From Pseudomonadota bacterium (GTDB lineage Bacteria; Pseudomonadota; Gammaproteobacteria; Burkholderiales; Rhodocyclaceae): a DNA stretch of 64,000 nt. The notes under the pieces were generated by a model that had not been told where the DNA came from, did no database searches, and saw only the letters and a program-made list of their open reading frames with translations. The DNA lies in the NCBI GenBank assembly GCA_018241725.1, contig JAFEDI010000038.1:1-64000 (forward strand), in the 5' to 3' direction. This document shows, piece by piece, positions 14,048 through 24,772 of the stretch (its first letter is position 1; each line of letters begins with the position of its first letter). The translations under genes and the position numbers were made by a program.

Positions 14048-14117
14048 GCGTGCAGTCCGGCATAGCCCGATTGCGAGGCGCGCCGGACCTGCCCCAGGGA
14101 TGTTCAGGGAGAAAACA

Positions 14118-15395
14118 ATGAGAACGCGAATGCCATGTCGCGCCAGAAACCTTCTTGCCGTGCTGTTGTGCACCATCGGCGTGAGCGCCCAAGCGCAGGA
14201 AGCGCTGATCGGCGCCGATGTGGAGTCCCTGCTCGCCTACGCCCGCGAGCGCAATCCGGACTACGCGGCCATGCGCCATGAGGCCGACGCCGCGGCTGAG
14301 CGGGTGATTCCGGCCGGCGCCCTGCCCGACCCGAAATTCCGTGCCGAGCTGCGCGACATCACCCGCATGGGCGACCAGAATCCGGCCCTGCTGCCGGCCC
14401 AGGTCGGCAGCACGCGCTACCTTTTGATGCAGGACGTACCCTGGCTGGGCAAACGCGACCTCAAGCGGGAGATCGCCGAGCTCGACGCCCGCGGCGCCAG
14501 CGGACGGGCCAGCGGCACCTGGGCCGAGTTGTCCGCCCGCATCAAGACTGCCTACTCCCAACTCCAGTACGTTTACCGCAACGAGCAGCTGACCCGCGAG
14601 ATCCTCGACCTGACGGTGCGCCTCGAAAAGATCGCCCAGGTGCGCTACGCCGGTGGCCTGGCCGCCCAGCAGGACGTGATCCGTGCCCAGGTCGAACAGA
14701 CCGGCATGAAAAGTGAGTTGATCGCGCTGCAGAACGAACACCGGCAACTGCACGCACGGCTCAATGCGCTGCTGGCTCGACCCAGCGCTGCGCAGCTGGC
14801 GCAACCCCAACGTCTGCGCCAGCTGCCAGCGGCCGCCCAGCTCGATCCGGCGACGCTCGAAGAGCGCGTGCGGGCCCGCAACCCGCAGATCTTCGCCGAC
14901 GAAGCCCGCATCCGCTCGGCCGAGAAGAACCGGGAACTCACCTACAAGAACCGTTACCCGGACTTCACGCTGGGCGTCTCGCCGATTCAGTACCAGGGTG
15001 CGGTGCGGGAATGGGAGCTGATGGTCGAGCTGAACCTGCCGCTGCAGCAGGGCTCTCGCCGTGCCCAGGAAAGGGAATCGGAAGCCATGCTGTCCGCCGC
15101 CCAGGCCCGCCGTGACGCAACCGCCAACCAGGTGCTCGGCGAGCTCGCGGAGAATCTCTCAGGGCTTGAGTCCGCGCGCCTGACCGAAACCCTGACCACC
15201 ACCAGCCTGCTGCCGCAAGCAGAGCTCAGCTTCAAGGCGGCCCTCGCCGGCTACGAGAACGGCAAGGTGGATTTCGCCACCCTGCTCGACGCCCAGCGGC
15301 AGATCAAGCAGGCCCGCCAGAGCAGCATCAAGGCCCAGGCCGAAGCACAGATGCGCCTTGCAGAAATCGAACGCATTCTCGGAGAAGACCTATGA
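14118..15395 (+). CDS. cusC: TolC-family outer membrane factor (CusC/CzcC type)
   Basis: A 425-residue outer-membrane channel subunit for the RND efflux pump. After a signal sequence (LLAVLLCTIGVSAQAQ) come two homologous halves of long helices and short strands (LLAYARERNPDYAAMRHEAD; KTAYSQLQYVYRNEQLTREI; GYENGKVDFATLLDAQRQIK), as in CzcC/CusC. ATG 14118 is chosen because GGGAGA precedes it by six bases; an upstream ATG at 14100 lacks one. No lipobox cysteine is evident. Its stop overlaps the cusB start by four bases. Confidence 0.85.
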   Translation: MRTRMPCRARNLLAVLLCTIGVSAQAQEALIGADVESLLAYARERNPDYAAMRHEADAAAERVIPAGALPDPKFRAELRDITRMGDQNPALLPAQVGSTRYLLMQDVPWLGKRDLKREIAELDARGASGRASGTWAELSARIKTAYSQLQYVYRNEQLTREILDLTVRLEKIAQVRYAGGLAAQQDVIRAQVEQTGMKSELIALQNEHRQLHARLNALLARPSAAQLAQPQRLRQLPAAAQLDPATLEERVRARNPQIFADEARIRSAEKNRELTYKNRYPDFTLGVSPIQYQGAVREWELMVELNLPLQQGSRRAQERESEAMLSAAQARRDATANQVLGELAENLSGLESARLTETLTTTSLLPQAELSFKAALAGYENGKVDFATLLDAQRQIKQARQSSIKAQAEAQMRLAEIERILGEDL

Positions 15396-16978
15396 AAGCA
15401 GGCGCAGGCATTGCCGTCGGCCTCGCCGTCGCCCTTGCAGCCGGTGGCGGCTACTGGCTCGGGCAACGCCCTTCGGTCGGCCTACAGCAGGCGAGCAGCC
15501 CGGTCGCCGCAGCGCCGACGGACGGAGCGAAGAAGGAACGCAAGCTGCTGTACTACCGCAACCCGATGGGCCTGCCGGATACCTCGCCGACGCCGAAGAA
15601 GGATCCGATGGGGATGGACTACATCCCGGTCTATGAAGGCGAAGCGGACGACGCGCCGGCAGCGGCCGGAACAGTGAAGATCAGTACCGACAAAGTCCAG
15701 AAGCTCGGCGTGCGTACCGAAGCCGCCGAACTGCGCAGCCTCGACCGCACGGTGCGCGCCGCCGGCCGCGTGGAAATCGACGAGCGGCGCAGCTTCGCGA
15801 TCTCACCGAAGTTTGAAGGCTACGTCGAGCACCTGCACGTGAACGTGACCGGCCAGCCGGTCGCCAAGGGGCAGCCACTGTTCGAGGTCTACAGCCCGGA
15901 GCTGGTGTCCGCCCAGCGCGAATACGCCATTGCCGCCCAGGGCGTCGAAGCCCTCAAGGACGCGGGCAGCGAAGCCCAGAGCGGCATGAAGCAGCTGGCC
16001 GAATCCAGCCTGCTGCGCCTGCGCAACTGGGACATCTCGGAAGAACAGATCCGCGCCCTCGCCAAGTCGGGCAACACCAAGCGCACGCTGACCTTCCGCT
16101 CGCCGGTGGCCGGTATCGTCACCGAGAAGAAGGCTCTGCAAGGCATGCGCTTCATGCCGGGCGAAGCCCTGTACCAGGTCGCCGACCTGTCGTCCGTGTG
16201 GGTGGTCGCCGATGTGTTCGAACAGGACATCGGGCAAGTCCGCAGCGGCAGCCTGGCCAAGGTACGCATCAATGCCTATCCGGACAAGGTCTTCGAGGGC
16301 AAGGTGAGCTATGTCTATCCGACCCTCAACGCCGAGACCCGGACCGTGCCCGTCCGCGTGGAACTCGCCAATCCCGGCCTGCTGTTGAAGCCGGCGATGT
16401 TCGCGCAGCTGGAGCTGCCGGTCGGCGGCCGGCAGCAGGTCGTGACCGTGCCGAACTCGGCGGTCATCGACAGCGGCACGCGTCAGATCGTCCTCGTCGC
16501 CCACGGTGAAGGCCGTTTCGAGCCACGGGACGTGAAACTGGGAGGGCGCAGCGAGAATCATGTCGAGGTGCTCCAGGGCGTGCAGGCCGGCGAGCAGGTC
16601 GTCGTAGCCGCCAACTTCCTGATCGACGCGGAGAGCAACCTGAAGACCGCGCTGGACAGCTTCGGCCATGCCGAGCACAGCAGCGCCAAGCCGGCTACCG
16701 CTCCGGCCAGCATCGGCCATCGCACGGAAGGCACGGTGGACGGCCTCGATCCCAAGGAGAACAGCGTCACCCTCAGCCACGATCCGGTACCCAGCCTCAA
16801 GTGGCCGGCAATGACCATGGACTTCAAGCTGGCCAATCCGGCCCTGCAGCAGGCGCTCAAGCCTGGCGCACGGGTCAGCTTCGAGTTCGTCGAACGCCAG
16901 CCGGGGGAATGGGTGATCACGGCGGTCAAGCCGGCAGGCGCGGCCCCAACCACAGCCAAGGCCCACGCCGGACACTGA
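15392..16978 (+). CDS. cusB: RND periplasmic adaptor with metal-binding N- and C-terminal domains
   Basis: A 528-residue membrane-fusion protein. After an N-terminal anchor (GIAVGLAVALAAGGGYWLG) comes a heavy-metal-binding segment YYRNPMGLPDTSPTPKKDPM. The adaptor core follows: barrel-sandwich hybrid halves (FEGYVEHLHVNVTGQPVAKG; TFRSPVAGIVTEKKALQGMR), hairpin helices, and beta-barrel. The last 90 residues form a CusF-like domain (GTVDGLDPKENSVTLSHDPV; WPAMTMDF), a fusion also known in SilB-type adaptors. It links CusA to CusC and collects Cu(I)/Ag(I). It is coupled to cusC by ATGA and lies 14 bases before cusA. Confidence 0.9.
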   Translation: MKAGAGIAVGLAVALAAGGGYWLGQRPSVGLQQASSPVAAAPTDGAKKERKLLYYRNPMGLPDTSPTPKKDPMGMDYIPVYEGEADDAPAAAGTVKISTDKVQKLGVRTEAAELRSLDRTVRAAGRVEIDERRSFAISPKFEGYVEHLHVNVTGQPVAKGQPLFEVYSPELVSAQREYAIAAQGVEALKDAGSEAQSGMKQLAESSLLRLRNWDISEEQIRALAKSGNTKRTLTFRSPVAGIVTEKKALQGMRFMPGEALYQVADLSSVWVVADVFEQDIGQVRSGSLAKVRINAYPDKVFEGKVSYVYPTLNAETRTVPVRVELANPGLLLKPAMFAQLELPVGGRQQVVTVPNSAVIDSGTRQIVLVAHGEGRFEPRDVKLGGRSENHVEVLQGVQAGEQVVVAANFLIDAESNLKTALDSFGHAEHSSAKPATAPASIGHRTEGTVDGLDPKENSVTLSHDPVPSLKWPAMTMDFKLANPALQQALKPGARVSFEFVERQPGEWVITAVKPAGAAPTTAKAHAGH

Positions 16979-16992
16979 CAGGACGCTGCCCA

Positions 16993-19900
16993 ATGCTCGC
17001 CAAGCTCATTGACTGGTCGGGGCGCAACCGCTTCCTGATTCTGCTCGCCACGCTGTTCATCGTGCTCGCCGGTGTCTTCGCGGTGCTGCGCACGCCCATC
17101 GACGCCCTGCCCGACCTCTCCGACGTGCAGGTCATCGTCTATACCGAATACCCCGGCCAGGCCCCGCAGGTGGTCGAGGACCAGGTCACCTACCCCCTCA
17201 CCACGGCCATGCTGTCGGTGCCCAAGTCGAAGGTCGTGCGCGGCTTCTCCTTCTTCGGTGCGTCCTTCGTCTATGTGATCTTCGAGGACGGCACCGACAT
17301 CTACTGGGCTCGCTCACGGGTCCTCGAATACCTCAACTTCGCCGCCGGCCGCATGCCCAAGGGCGTGACACCACAGATCGGGCCGGACGCCACCGGCGTC
17401 GGCTGGGTTTATCAATACGCACTGATCGCCAAGGAGAAGACTCTCGCCGAGCTGCGCACAATCCAGGACTGGTATCTGCGCTACCAGCTGGCCAAGGCTC
17501 ACGGCGTTGCCGAGGTGGCCTCCATCGGCGGCTTCGTGCAGACCTACCAGGTCACCGTCGATCCGGTGAAGCTGCGCGCCTACGGCATTCCGCTGATGAA
17601 GGTCGCCCAGGTGATCCGCGACTCCAATCGGGACGTGGGCGGCCGCGTCGTGGAGATGGCCGAGACGGAATACATGGTGCGCGGCAAGGGCTACCTGCGC
17701 GGCAAGGACGACATCGGTGCGCTGGTGGTCAAGGCCGAGGGCGGCACGCCGGTGCTGGTGCGCGACATCGCCCGCGTCGAACTGGCACCGGACGAACGCC
17801 GCGGCCTCACCGAGCTCAACGGCGACGGCGAAGTGGTGGCCGGCATCGCGATGGCCCGCTACGGCCAGAACGCGCTGGAAGTCATTCACAACCTGAAGGA
17901 CAAGATCGCCGAGATCGGGCCCGGCCTGCCGGAAGGCGTTTCGGTGCAGACCGTCTATGACCGCTCCGAGCTGATCCACCGGGCCATCGAAACCCTCAAG
18001 GGCACGCTGATCGAAGAATCGCTCATCGTAGCGCTGGTCTGCATGGTCTTCCTGCTCCATGTGCGCAGTGCGCTGGTGGCGATCCTGATGCTACCGGTGG
18101 GCGTGTTGATGGCCTTCATCGCGATGCGCCTACTGGGCATGAACTCCAACCTGATGAGCCTGGGCGGCATCGCCATTGCGATCGGCGCGATGATCGACGC
18201 CGCCATCGTGATGATCGAGAACGCCCACAAGCACCTGGAACGCCTGCCGGACGGCCACTCCACGGCGGAGCGCTTCGAAGCCATGCTGGCCGCCTGCAAG
18301 GAAGTCGGCCCGGCGCTGTTCTTCTCGCTGTTGATCATCACCGTCTCCTTCCTGCCGGTGTTCACGCTGGAAGGCCAGGAAGGCCGCCTGTTCTCGCCGC
18401 TGGCCTATACCAAGACCTTCTCGATGGCCGCTGCGGCGCTGCTGTCGGTGACTTTGGTGCCGGTGCTGATGTTGTTGTTCATCCGCGGCAGGATCATGCC
18501 GGAGGCGAAGAACCCGGTGAACCGGACGCTGATCTGGCTATACCGGCCGATCATCGCCGCCGTGATGCGCAGGAAGAAGCTGACCATCGCGCTGGCCGTG
18601 CTCGCGCTGGCAGTATCGATCTACCCGGCCTCCCGCCTGGGCTCCGAATTCATGCCCACGCTGAATGAGGGCACCCTCCTCTACATGCCCACCTCCCTGC
18701 CCGGCATGTCGATGACCAAGGCCGCCGAGCTGATGCAGACCCAGGACAAGATCATCAAGAGCTTCCCGGAGGTCGAATCAGTCTTTGGCAAGGCCGGCCG
18801 TGCCAACACGGCTACCGACCCGGCGCCGCCGGAGATGTTCGAGACGGTCATCAACCTCAAACCCCAGTCCGAATGGCGGCCGGGCATGACAACCGACAAG
18901 CTGATCGCCGAGCTCGACAAGGCCCTGCAATTCCCCGGTGTCGCCAATGCCTGGACAATGCCGATCAAGGCGCGCACCGACATGTTGTCCACCGGCATCC
19001 GCACGCCGATCGGCATCAAGGTCTTCGGCAAGGACCTGGACGAGATGGAGAAGCTCGCCAAGCAGATCGAGGCGGTCGTCAAGACTGTGCCCGGCACCAC
19101 CAGCGCCTTTGCCGAACGCATCACCGGCGGTTTCTACTTGGATATCGAACCGGACCGGGAACAACTGGCCCGCTACGGCCTCGCCGTCGGCGATCTGCAG
19201 GACGTCATCGCCAGTGCGCTCGGTGGCGAGATGGTCACCACCACCGTCGAGGGCCGCGAGCGTTTCGGCGTCACCGTGCGCTACCCGCGCGAGCTGCGCT
19301 CAGATCCCCAGCAGATCGCCAGCCAGGTGCTGGTGCCGACGATGGGCGGCGCGATGGTGCCGCTGGGCCAACTCGCCTGCGTCGGCATCGCCAAGGGCAC
19401 ACCGGGCATCCGCACCGAGAACGCGCTGCTGTCCGCCTACATTTACGTGGACATCCGAGACCGGGACATCGGCGGCTACGTAGCCGACGCCAAAAAGGCC
19501 GTCGCCGATCAGGTCAAGTTTCCGCCGGGCTATTACGTGAGCTGGAGCGGGCAATTCGAGTACATGGAGCGGGCTGTCGAGAAGATGAAGATCGTCATCC
19601 CGATTACGCTGCTGACCATCTTCGTGCTCCTCTACCTCAACTTCCGGCGCATCACCGAGACGCTGATCGTCATGCTGTCGGTGCCCTTCGCGCTGGTCGG
19701 CGGCGTGTGGCTGATGTGGCTGCTCGGCTACAACCTGTCCGTCGCGGTGGCCGTCGGTTTCATCGCGCTGGCCGGTGTGGCAGCGGAAACCGGCGTGGTG
19801 ATGCTGATCTACCTGGACCACGCCTGGGAAGGGCTCAAGGCGCGCTGTCGCGAGGAAGGCCGGCCCCCCCACGTCGGCGATCTGTACGAGGCGGTGATGG

Positions 19901-20127
19901 AGGGCGCCGTCGAACGTGTCCGCCCGAAGATGATGACGGTCGTCGCGATCATGGCCGGTCTGTTGCCGATCATGTGGAGCACCGGTACAGGCTCGGAGGT
20001 GATGAGCCGCATTGCCGCACCGATGGTCGGCGGCATGCTCTCCTCCACCGTCCTGACCCTCGCCGTGATTCCGGCCATCTACGCGCTGGTCAAGCAATGG
20101 CGGTTGGCACGGGGACTCGAGACCTGA
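16993..20127 (+). CDS. cusA: Heavy-metal RND efflux pump, Cu(I)/Ag(I) type
   Basis: A 1044-residue inner-membrane pump of the HME-RND family driven by protons. Twelve helices frame two large periplasmic loops (PDLSDVQVIVYTEYPG after helix 1). The helix 4 motif GAMIDAAIVMIENAHKHLE carries the proton-relay Asp and Glu seen in monovalent-metal pumps. Methionines occur at the three places known to bind Cu(I)/Ag(I) in E. coli CusA: YMPTSLPGMSM, PEMFETV and DMLSTGIRTPIGIK. The start at ATG 16993 gives the usual length; the open frame upstream overlaps cusB and is not coding. Last gene of the operon, followed by a strong terminator. Confidence 0.93.
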   Translation: MLAKLIDWSGRNRFLILLATLFIVLAGVFAVLRTPIDALPDLSDVQVIVYTEYPGQAPQVVEDQVTYPLTTAMLSVPKSKVVRGFSFFGASFVYVIFEDGTDIYWARSRVLEYLNFAAGRMPKGVTPQIGPDATGVGWVYQYALIAKEKTLAELRTIQDWYLRYQLAKAHGVAEVASIGGFVQTYQVTVDPVKLRAYGIPLMKVAQVIRDSNRDVGGRVVEMAETEYMVRGKGYLRGKDDIGALVVKAEGGTPVLVRDIARVELAPDERRGLTELNGDGEVVAGIAMARYGQNALEVIHNLKDKIAEIGPGLPEGVSVQTVYDRSELIHRAIETLKGTLIEESLIVALVCMVFLLHVRSALVAILMLPVGVLMAFIAMRLLGMNSNLMSLGGIAIAIGAMIDAAIVMIENAHKHLERLPDGHSTAERFEAMLAACKEVGPALFFSLLIITVSFLPVFTLEGQEGRLFSPLAYTKTFSMAAAALLSVTLVPVLMLLFIRGRIMPEAKNPVNRTLIWLYRPIIAAVMRRKKLTIALAVLALAVSIYPASRLGSEFMPTLNEGTLLYMPTSLPGMSMTKAAELMQTQDKIIKSFPEVESVFGKAGRANTATDPAPPEMFETVINLKPQSEWRPGMTTDKLIAELDKALQFPGVANAWTMPIKARTDMLSTGIRTPIGIKVFGKDLDEMEKLAKQIEAVVKTVPGTTSAFAERITGGFYLDIEPDREQLARYGLAVGDLQDVIASALGGEMVTTTVEGRERFGVTVRYPRELRSDPQQIASQVLVPTMGGAMVPLGQLACVGIAKGTPGIRTENALLSAYIYVDIRDRDIGGYVADAKKAVADQVKFPPGYYVSWSGQFEYMERAVEKMKIVIPITLLTIFVLLYLNFRRITETLIVMLSVPFALVGGVWLMWLLGYNLSVAVAVGFIALAGVAAETGVVMLIYLDHAWEGLKARCREEGRPPHVGDLYEAVMEGAVERVRPKMMTVVAIMAGLLPIMWSTGTGSEVMSRIAAPMVGGMLSSTVLTLAVIPAIYALVKQWRLARGLET

Positions 20128-20197
20128 AGGGCGGCGGCCTGAAGCCTTCACGCTTCGGGCCGCCGTTGGAAACACAGCGGAAAAAACAGCACAAAGC

Positions 20198-20240
20198 AAA
20201 AGACCTCGAGCGACGGCAAGCCGCTTGAGGTCTTTTTTTT
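20198..20240 (+). terminator. Terminator after cusA (probably bidirectional)
   Basis: A long stem AAAGACCTC.AGCG / CGCTTGAGGTCTTT with one bulge is followed by eight T. The A run on the other side lets it also end the convergent lon transcript. Confidence 0.85.
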
Positions 20241-20292
20241 GCCAAGCACCTGCATCAACCCGACGGACTGATGCAGGAAATGGACAAGCCGA

Positions 20293-22710
20293 TCAGTGCT
20301 TCACCACCCCACCGTTATCCGGGGTTTCCGCCGGCGCGGCAACTGCCACCTCGGCAGCCGGCACATCCGGCAGCGGCTCAGGCTTGCGCTCCAGCGCGTG
20401 CTCGAGCACCTGGTCGATCCACTTCACCGGGATGATTTCCAGCGCGTTCTTCACGTTGTCCGGAATGTCGGTGAGATCCTTTACGTTCTCCTCGGGGATC
20501 AGCGCCGTACGGATACCGCCGCGAACGGCAGCCAGCAGCTTTTCCTTCAGGCCGCCAATGGGCAGGACTTCGCCACGCAGCGTGATTTCGCCAGTCATCG
20601 CCACATCACAACGTACCGGAATGCCGGTCAGCACGGACACCAGGCCGGTGCTGATGGCGATACCCGCCGACGGACCATCCTTGGGAATCGCGCCTTCCGG
20701 CAGGTGGATGTGGATGTCGGACTTCTGGTAGAAATCCTCCTGGATACCCAGGGACTTGGAGCGCCGACGCACCACAGACAGGGCCGCCTGGATGGACTCC
20801 TGCATGACCTCACCGAGCTTGCCGGTGGTCATGATCTTGCCCTTGCCCGGCAGTGCCACCGCTTCGACGGTCAGCAGTTCGCCACCTACTTCGGTCCAGG
20901 CGAGACCGGTAACCTGGCCAACCTGGTTCTCCTTCTCGGCAACGCCGTAGGAGTACTTGCGCACGCCCAGGTACTTGTCGAGGGTCTTGGCATTGACGAT
21001 CACCTTGGCCTTGCGCTTACCGAGGACCAGCGCCTTTACGACCTTGCGGCAGACCTTGGACACTTCGCGCTCGAGACCGCGCACACCTGCCTCGCGGGTG
21101 TAGAAGCGGACGATGTCGCGGATCGCGTCTTCGGTGACCGACAGTTCCTCGCGCTTGATCCCGTTATTCTTCATCTGCTTCGGAACAAGGTAGCGCTGGG
21201 CGATGTTCACCTTCTCGTCTTCGGTGTAGCCGGACAGGCGGATCACCTCCATCCGGTCGAGCAGCGGCGCCGGGATGTTGAGGGTGTTGGCGGTGGCCAC
21301 GAACATCACGTCCGACAGGTCGTACTCCACTTCGATGTAGTGGTCCACGAAGGTCGAGTTCTGTTCCGGATCAAGCACTTCCAGCAGCGCCGAGGACGGG
21401 TCGCCACGGAAATCCTGGCCCATCTTGTCCACTTCGTCGAGCAGGAACAGCGGGTTGCGCACCGCAACCTTGGACATGTTCTGCAGGATCTTGCCCGGCA
21501 TGGAGCCGATATAGGTCCGGCGGTGGCCACGGATCTCGGCCTCGTCACGGACGCCGCCAAGGCTCATACGCACGAACTTGCGGTTGGTCGCACGGGCCAC
21601 CGACTGGCCAAGGGAGGTCTTGCCGACGCCCGGGGGGCCGACGAGGCACAGGATCGGCGCCTTCAGCTTGTCGACACGTTGCTGCACGGCAAGATATTCG
21701 AGGATGCGTTCCTTGACCTTCTCAAGGCCGTAGTGCTCGGTATCGAGAACTTTCTCGGCCTCGGCCAGATCCTTGCTGATACGCGACTTCTTCTTCCACG
21801 GCAGGCCAACGAGGGTCTCGATGTAGTTGCGGACCACGGTCGCCTCGGCGGACATCGGCGACATCAGGCGCAGCTTTTTGAGTTCGGCCTGGGCCTTGGC
21901 GGTGGCTTCCTTGGTCATGCCGGAAGCCTTGATCTTCTTCTCCATCTCCTCGAGATCGGCGCCGTCCTCGCCCTCGCCGAGCTCCTTCTGGATGGCCTTG
22001 ACCTGTTCGTTGAGGTAGTACTCGCGCTGGCTCTTCTCCATCTGGCGCTTGACGCGACCACGGATGCGCTTTTCAACCTGGAGGATGTCCAGCTCGGTCT
22101 CGAGCTGGTTGAGGAGACGTTCGAGGCGCTGGCCGGCGTCGAACATCTCGAGGATTTCCTGCTTCTGCTCGAGCTTCAGCGGCAGATGCGCGGCGATGGT
22201 ATCGGCGAGCCGACCCGGCTCCTCGATGCCCGACAGGGAACTGAGGATTTCCGGCGGAATCTTCTTGTTGAGCTTAACGTACTGGTCGAACTGGCTGATG
22301 ATGGCCCGGCGCATCGCCTCGACTTCATTGTTCGGCACATCGGCCAGCGGCATCGGCTGGGCCTTGGCTACAAACAGGGTGCGCAGGTCTTCGACGGACA
22401 CCACGCGGGCACGCTGCACACCTTCCACCAGCACCTTCACGGTGCCGTCGGGCAGCTTGAGCATCTGCAGGATGTTGGCGATACAACCGAGATCGTAGAG
22501 GTCTTCCGCCGACGGCTCGTCCTTCGCAGCGGACTTCTGAGCCACCAGCAGGATGCTCTTGCCGGCCTCCATGGCGTTCTCGAGCGCCTTGATGGATTTG
22601 GGGCGCCCCACGAACAGCGGGATCACCATGTGGGGAAACACCACTACGTCGCGCAGCGGCAGCAGCGGGAGTTCGATCTGTTCTTCGGGGAGGTCAAGCG
22701 TGCTCGACAT
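20293..22710 (-). CDS. lon: ATP-dependent protease La
   Basis: An 805-residue cytoplasmic AAA+ protease that degrades misfolded and regulatory proteins. In order: Lon N-terminal substrate domain ([20 protein letters not shown]), coiled-coil, AAA+ domain with Walker [16 protein letters not shown] and Walker [11 protein letters not shown], and proteolytic domain with the Ser-Lys dyad in [11 protein letters not shown] and [10 protein letters not shown]. The C-terminal tail is Pro/Ala-rich. It is transcribed from its own heat-shock-type promoter, 86 bases after clpX. Confidence 0.97.
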   Translation of the reverse strand: MSSTLDLPEEQIELPLLPLRDVVVFPHMVIPLFVGRPKSIKALENAMEAGKSILLVAQKSAAKDEPSAEDLYDLGCIANILQMLKLPDGTVKVLVEGVQRARVVSVEDLRTLFVAKAQPMPLADVPNNEVEAMRRAIISQFDQYVKLNKKIPPEILSSLSGIEEPGRLADTIAAHLPLKLEQKQEILEMFDAGQRLERLLNQLETELDILQVEKRIRGRVKRQMEKSQREYYLNEQVKAIQKELGEGEDGADLEEMEKKIKASGMTKEATAKAQAELKKLRLMSPMSAEATVVRNYIETLVGLPWKKKSRISKDLAEAEKVLDTEHYGLEKVKERILEYLAVQQRVDKLKAPILCLVGPPGVGKTSLGQSVARATNRKFVRMSLGGVRDEAEIRGHRRTYIGSMPGKILQNMSKVAVRNPLFLLDEVDKMGQDFRGDPSSALLEVLDPEQNSTFVDHYIEVEYDLSDVMFVATANTLNIPAPLLDRMEVIRLSGYTEDEKVNIAQRYLVPKQMKNNGIKREELSVTEDAIRDIVRFYTREAGVRGLEREVSKVCRKVVKALVLGKRKAKVIVNAKTLDKYLGVRKYSYGVAEKENQVGQVTGLAWTEVGGELLTVEAVALPGKGKIMTTGKLGEVMQESIQAALSVVRRRSKSLGIQEDFYQKSDIHIHLPEGAIPKDGPSAGIAISTGLVSVLTGIPVRCDVAMTGEITLRGEVLPIGGLKEKLLAAVRGGIRTALIPEENVKDLTDIPDNVKNALEIIPVKWIDQVLEHALERKPEPLPDVPAAEVAVAAPAETPDNGGVVKH

Positions 22711-22739
22711 GATTATTCCTTTAAAGGCACTAAGGCCCC

Positions 22740-22768
22740 ATATGGGGCCCTAGCGACATCAATTCAAG
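22740..22768 (-). promoter_or_regulatory. Sigma-32 (heat-shock) promoter of lon
   Basis: On the minus strand CTTGAA (22768-22763), a 15-base spacer and CCCCATAT (22747-22740) match the RpoH consensus CTTGAA-N11-16-CCCCATNT, the same -10 as in the E. coli lon promoter. The -10 lies in a 16-bp palindrome GGCCCCATATGGGGCC. The start codon is 30 bases downstream behind AAAGGAAT. Confidence 0.8.
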
Positions 22769-22796
22769 CAGTCCTGCGAAAAACTTCTGCTTGATG

Positions 22797-24068
22797 TCAG
22801 TTGGAGCCGGAGACCTTGGGTTGATCAGCGTAAATCAGGATCGGTTTGGCGCTGCCGTCGATCATGCCTTCGTCGATCACTACCTTGGAAACATTTTCCA
22901 TGGAAGGCAGTTCGTACATCGTGTCCAGCAGCGTGGCTTCGAGAATCGAGCGCAGGCCGCGGGCACCCGTCTTCCGCTTCAGCGCCTTGCGGGCAATCGC
23001 CTGCAGGGCAGCTGGACGCACTTCGAGTTCGACGCCTTCCATCGAGAAGAGTTTCTGATACTGCTTGATCAGCGCGTTCTTCGGTTCGATGAGGATCTGG
23101 ATCAGCGCATCTTCGTCCAGCTCCTGCAGCGTCGCGACCACCGGCAGACGACCGATCAGTTCGGGGATGAGGCCGAACTTGATCAGATCGCCGGGTTCCA
23201 CTTCACGTAGGGACTCGGACAAATCCTTGTTCTCGCTGCTCTTCACTTCCGCGCCGAAACCGATGCCGACCTTCTCGGTACGGTTGCGGATCACCTTGTC
23301 GAGGCCATCGAAGGCGCCGCCACAGACGAACAGGATGTTGGTGGTGTCCACCTGCACGAAATCCTGATTCGGATGCTTGCGGCCACCCTGCGGCGGAACC
23401 GATGCGATGGTGCCTTCGATGAGCTTCAGCAGGGCCTGCTGCACGCCCTCGCCGGACACGTCGCGGGTGATCGACGGGTTGTCGGATTTGCGCGAGATCT
23501 TGTCGATCTCATCGATATAGACGATGCCCTGCTGGGCCTTGTCCACCTCGTAGTCGCATTTCTGCAGCAGCTTCTGGATGATGTTCTCGACATCCTCACC
23601 GACATAACCGGCTTCGGTAAGGGTCGTCGCATCCGCCATCACGAAGGGCACATTGAGAAGGCGTGCCAGGGTCTGGGCGAGCAGGGTCTTGCCGGAGCCC
23701 GTCGGGCCGACCAGCAGGATGTTGCTCTTCGACAGCTCGACTTCGTCATGGGTCTTCGACAGATGGCGCAGCCGCTTGTAGTGGTTGTAAACCGCTACGG
23801 AGAGGATGCGCTTTGCCGAAGCCTGGCCGATCACGTACTGGTCGAGGATCGCGCTGATCTCCTTCGGAGACGGCAACTCGCCCTTGACACCCTTGGCACC
23901 GCCGGTGTCTGCAGTAATCTCATCGCGAATGATGTCGTTGCAGAGCTCGATGCACTCATCGCAGATGAACACGGACGGACCCGCGATCAGCTTGCGGACC
24001 TCGTGTTGGCTCTTGCCGCAGAACGAGCAATACAAGAGCTTTTCACCGCTTGTTTTCTTGTCCGCCAT
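22797..24068 (-). CDS. clpX: ClpX, ATPase subunit of ClpXP
   Basis: A 423-residue AAA+ unfoldase. The N-terminal zinc domain has the four cysteines in YCSFCGKSQ and [10 protein letters not shown]; then Walker [16 protein letters not shown], Walker [11 protein letters not shown], the pore loop in the family position, and the IGF loop ([10 protein letters not shown]) that docks on ClpP. It selects tagged substrates such as SsrA-marked proteins and feeds them to ClpP. It follows clpP by 38 bases in the common tig-clpP-clpX order. Confidence 0.97.
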   Translation of the reverse strand: MADKKTSGEKLLYCSFCGKSQHEVRKLIAGPSVFICDECIELCNDIIRDEITADTGGAKGVKGELPSPKEISAILDQYVIGQASAKRILSVAVYNHYKRLRHLSKTHDEVELSKSNILLVGPTGSGKTLLAQTLARLLNVPFVMADATTLTEAGYVGEDVENIIQKLLQKCDYEVDKAQQGIVYIDEIDKISRKSDNPSITRDVSGEGVQQALLKLIEGTIASVPPQGGRKHPNQDFVQVDTTNILFVCGGAFDGLDKVIRNRTEKVGIGFGAEVKSSENKDLSESLREVEPGDLIKFGLIPELIGRLPVVATLQELDEDALIQILIEPKNALIKQYQKLFSMEGVELEVRPAALQAIARKALKRKTGARGLRSILEATLLDTMYELPSMENVSKVVIDEGMIDGSAKPILIYADQPKVSGSN

Positions 24069-24106
24069 TACTGCCCTTTCTCTCTGTACTTGAAGCTAGA
24101 AGACCA

Positions 24107-24751
24107 TCAAACCACGTCGTTGCGGCTGGTCAGGACCTTGTCCACCAGGCCGTAGCGGACGGCTTCTTCCGAAGACATGAAGTTGTCCCGGTCGGTATCG
24201 CGTTCGATCTGCTCGACGGCCTGGCCGGTGTGCTTGGCCAGCATGTCGTTGAGCTTGGCACGCAGGGACAGGATTTCGCGGGCATGGATCTCGATGTCCG
24301 ACGCCTGGCCCTGGAAACCGCCCAGCGGCTGGTGAATCATGATCCGCGAGTTGGGCAGCGAGAAACGCTTGCCCTTCTCGCCGGCCGCCAGCAGGAAGGC
24401 GCCCATGCTCGCAGCCTGCCCGATGCACAGCGTGCTGACATTGGGCTTGATGAACTGCATGGTGTCGTAGATCGCCATCCCTGCAGTGACCGAACCGCCG
24501 GGGGAATTGATGTAGAAGAAGATGTCCTTGTCCGGGTTTTCCGACTCAAGGAACAACAGCTGGGCAACGATTAGGTTGGCCGTTACATCATTGACCGGAC
24601 CAACCAGAAACACCACCCGCTCCTTGAGAAGACGCGAGTAGATGTCGTACGAGCGCTCGCCGCGGCCGCTCTGTTCGACAACCATCGGGATCAGGCCGAG
24701 GCCGACCGGGTCCCAGTCAGTACGGGAATTCGGGGGTGTAAAGGGATTCAT
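24107..24751 (-). CDS. clpP: ClpP protease proteolytic subunit
   Basis: A 214-residue serine protease forming the 14-mer chamber of ClpXP/ClpAP. The catalytic triad is visible: Ser in GQAASMGAF, His in MIHQPLGG, Asp in [25 protein letters not shown] is the oxyanion and handle region. The 15-20 N-terminal residues are a normal propeptide. It lies 21 bases after tig and 38 before clpX, so the three are likely one operon. Confidence 0.97.
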   Translation of the reverse strand: MNPFTPPNSRTDWDPVGLGLIPMVVEQSGRGERSYDIYSRLLKERVVFLVGPVNDVTANLIVAQLLFLESENPDKDIFFYINSPGGSVTAGMAIYDTMQFIKPNVSTLCIGQAASMGAFLLAAGEKGKRFSLPNSRIMIHQPLGGFQGQASDIEIHAREILSLRAKLNDMLAKHTGQAVEQIERDTDRDNFMSSEEAVRYGLVDKVLTSRNDVV

Positions 24752-24772
24752 TTGCCGTTGCCTTCCGCGGAA

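Noticed and set aside
13663-14121. 152-codon open frame starting MSHPLSSSG
   Set aside because: It overlaps cusF in another frame and its composition is that of a high-GC shadow frame.
16801-16992. Extended N-terminus of cusA
   Set aside because: The upstream codons overlap the cusB C-terminal domain in another frame; ATG 16993 gives the family start.
20296-22794. 832-codon open frame antisense to lon
   Set aside because: Long antisense frames are common over high-GC genes; the minus strand encodes a full Lon protein.
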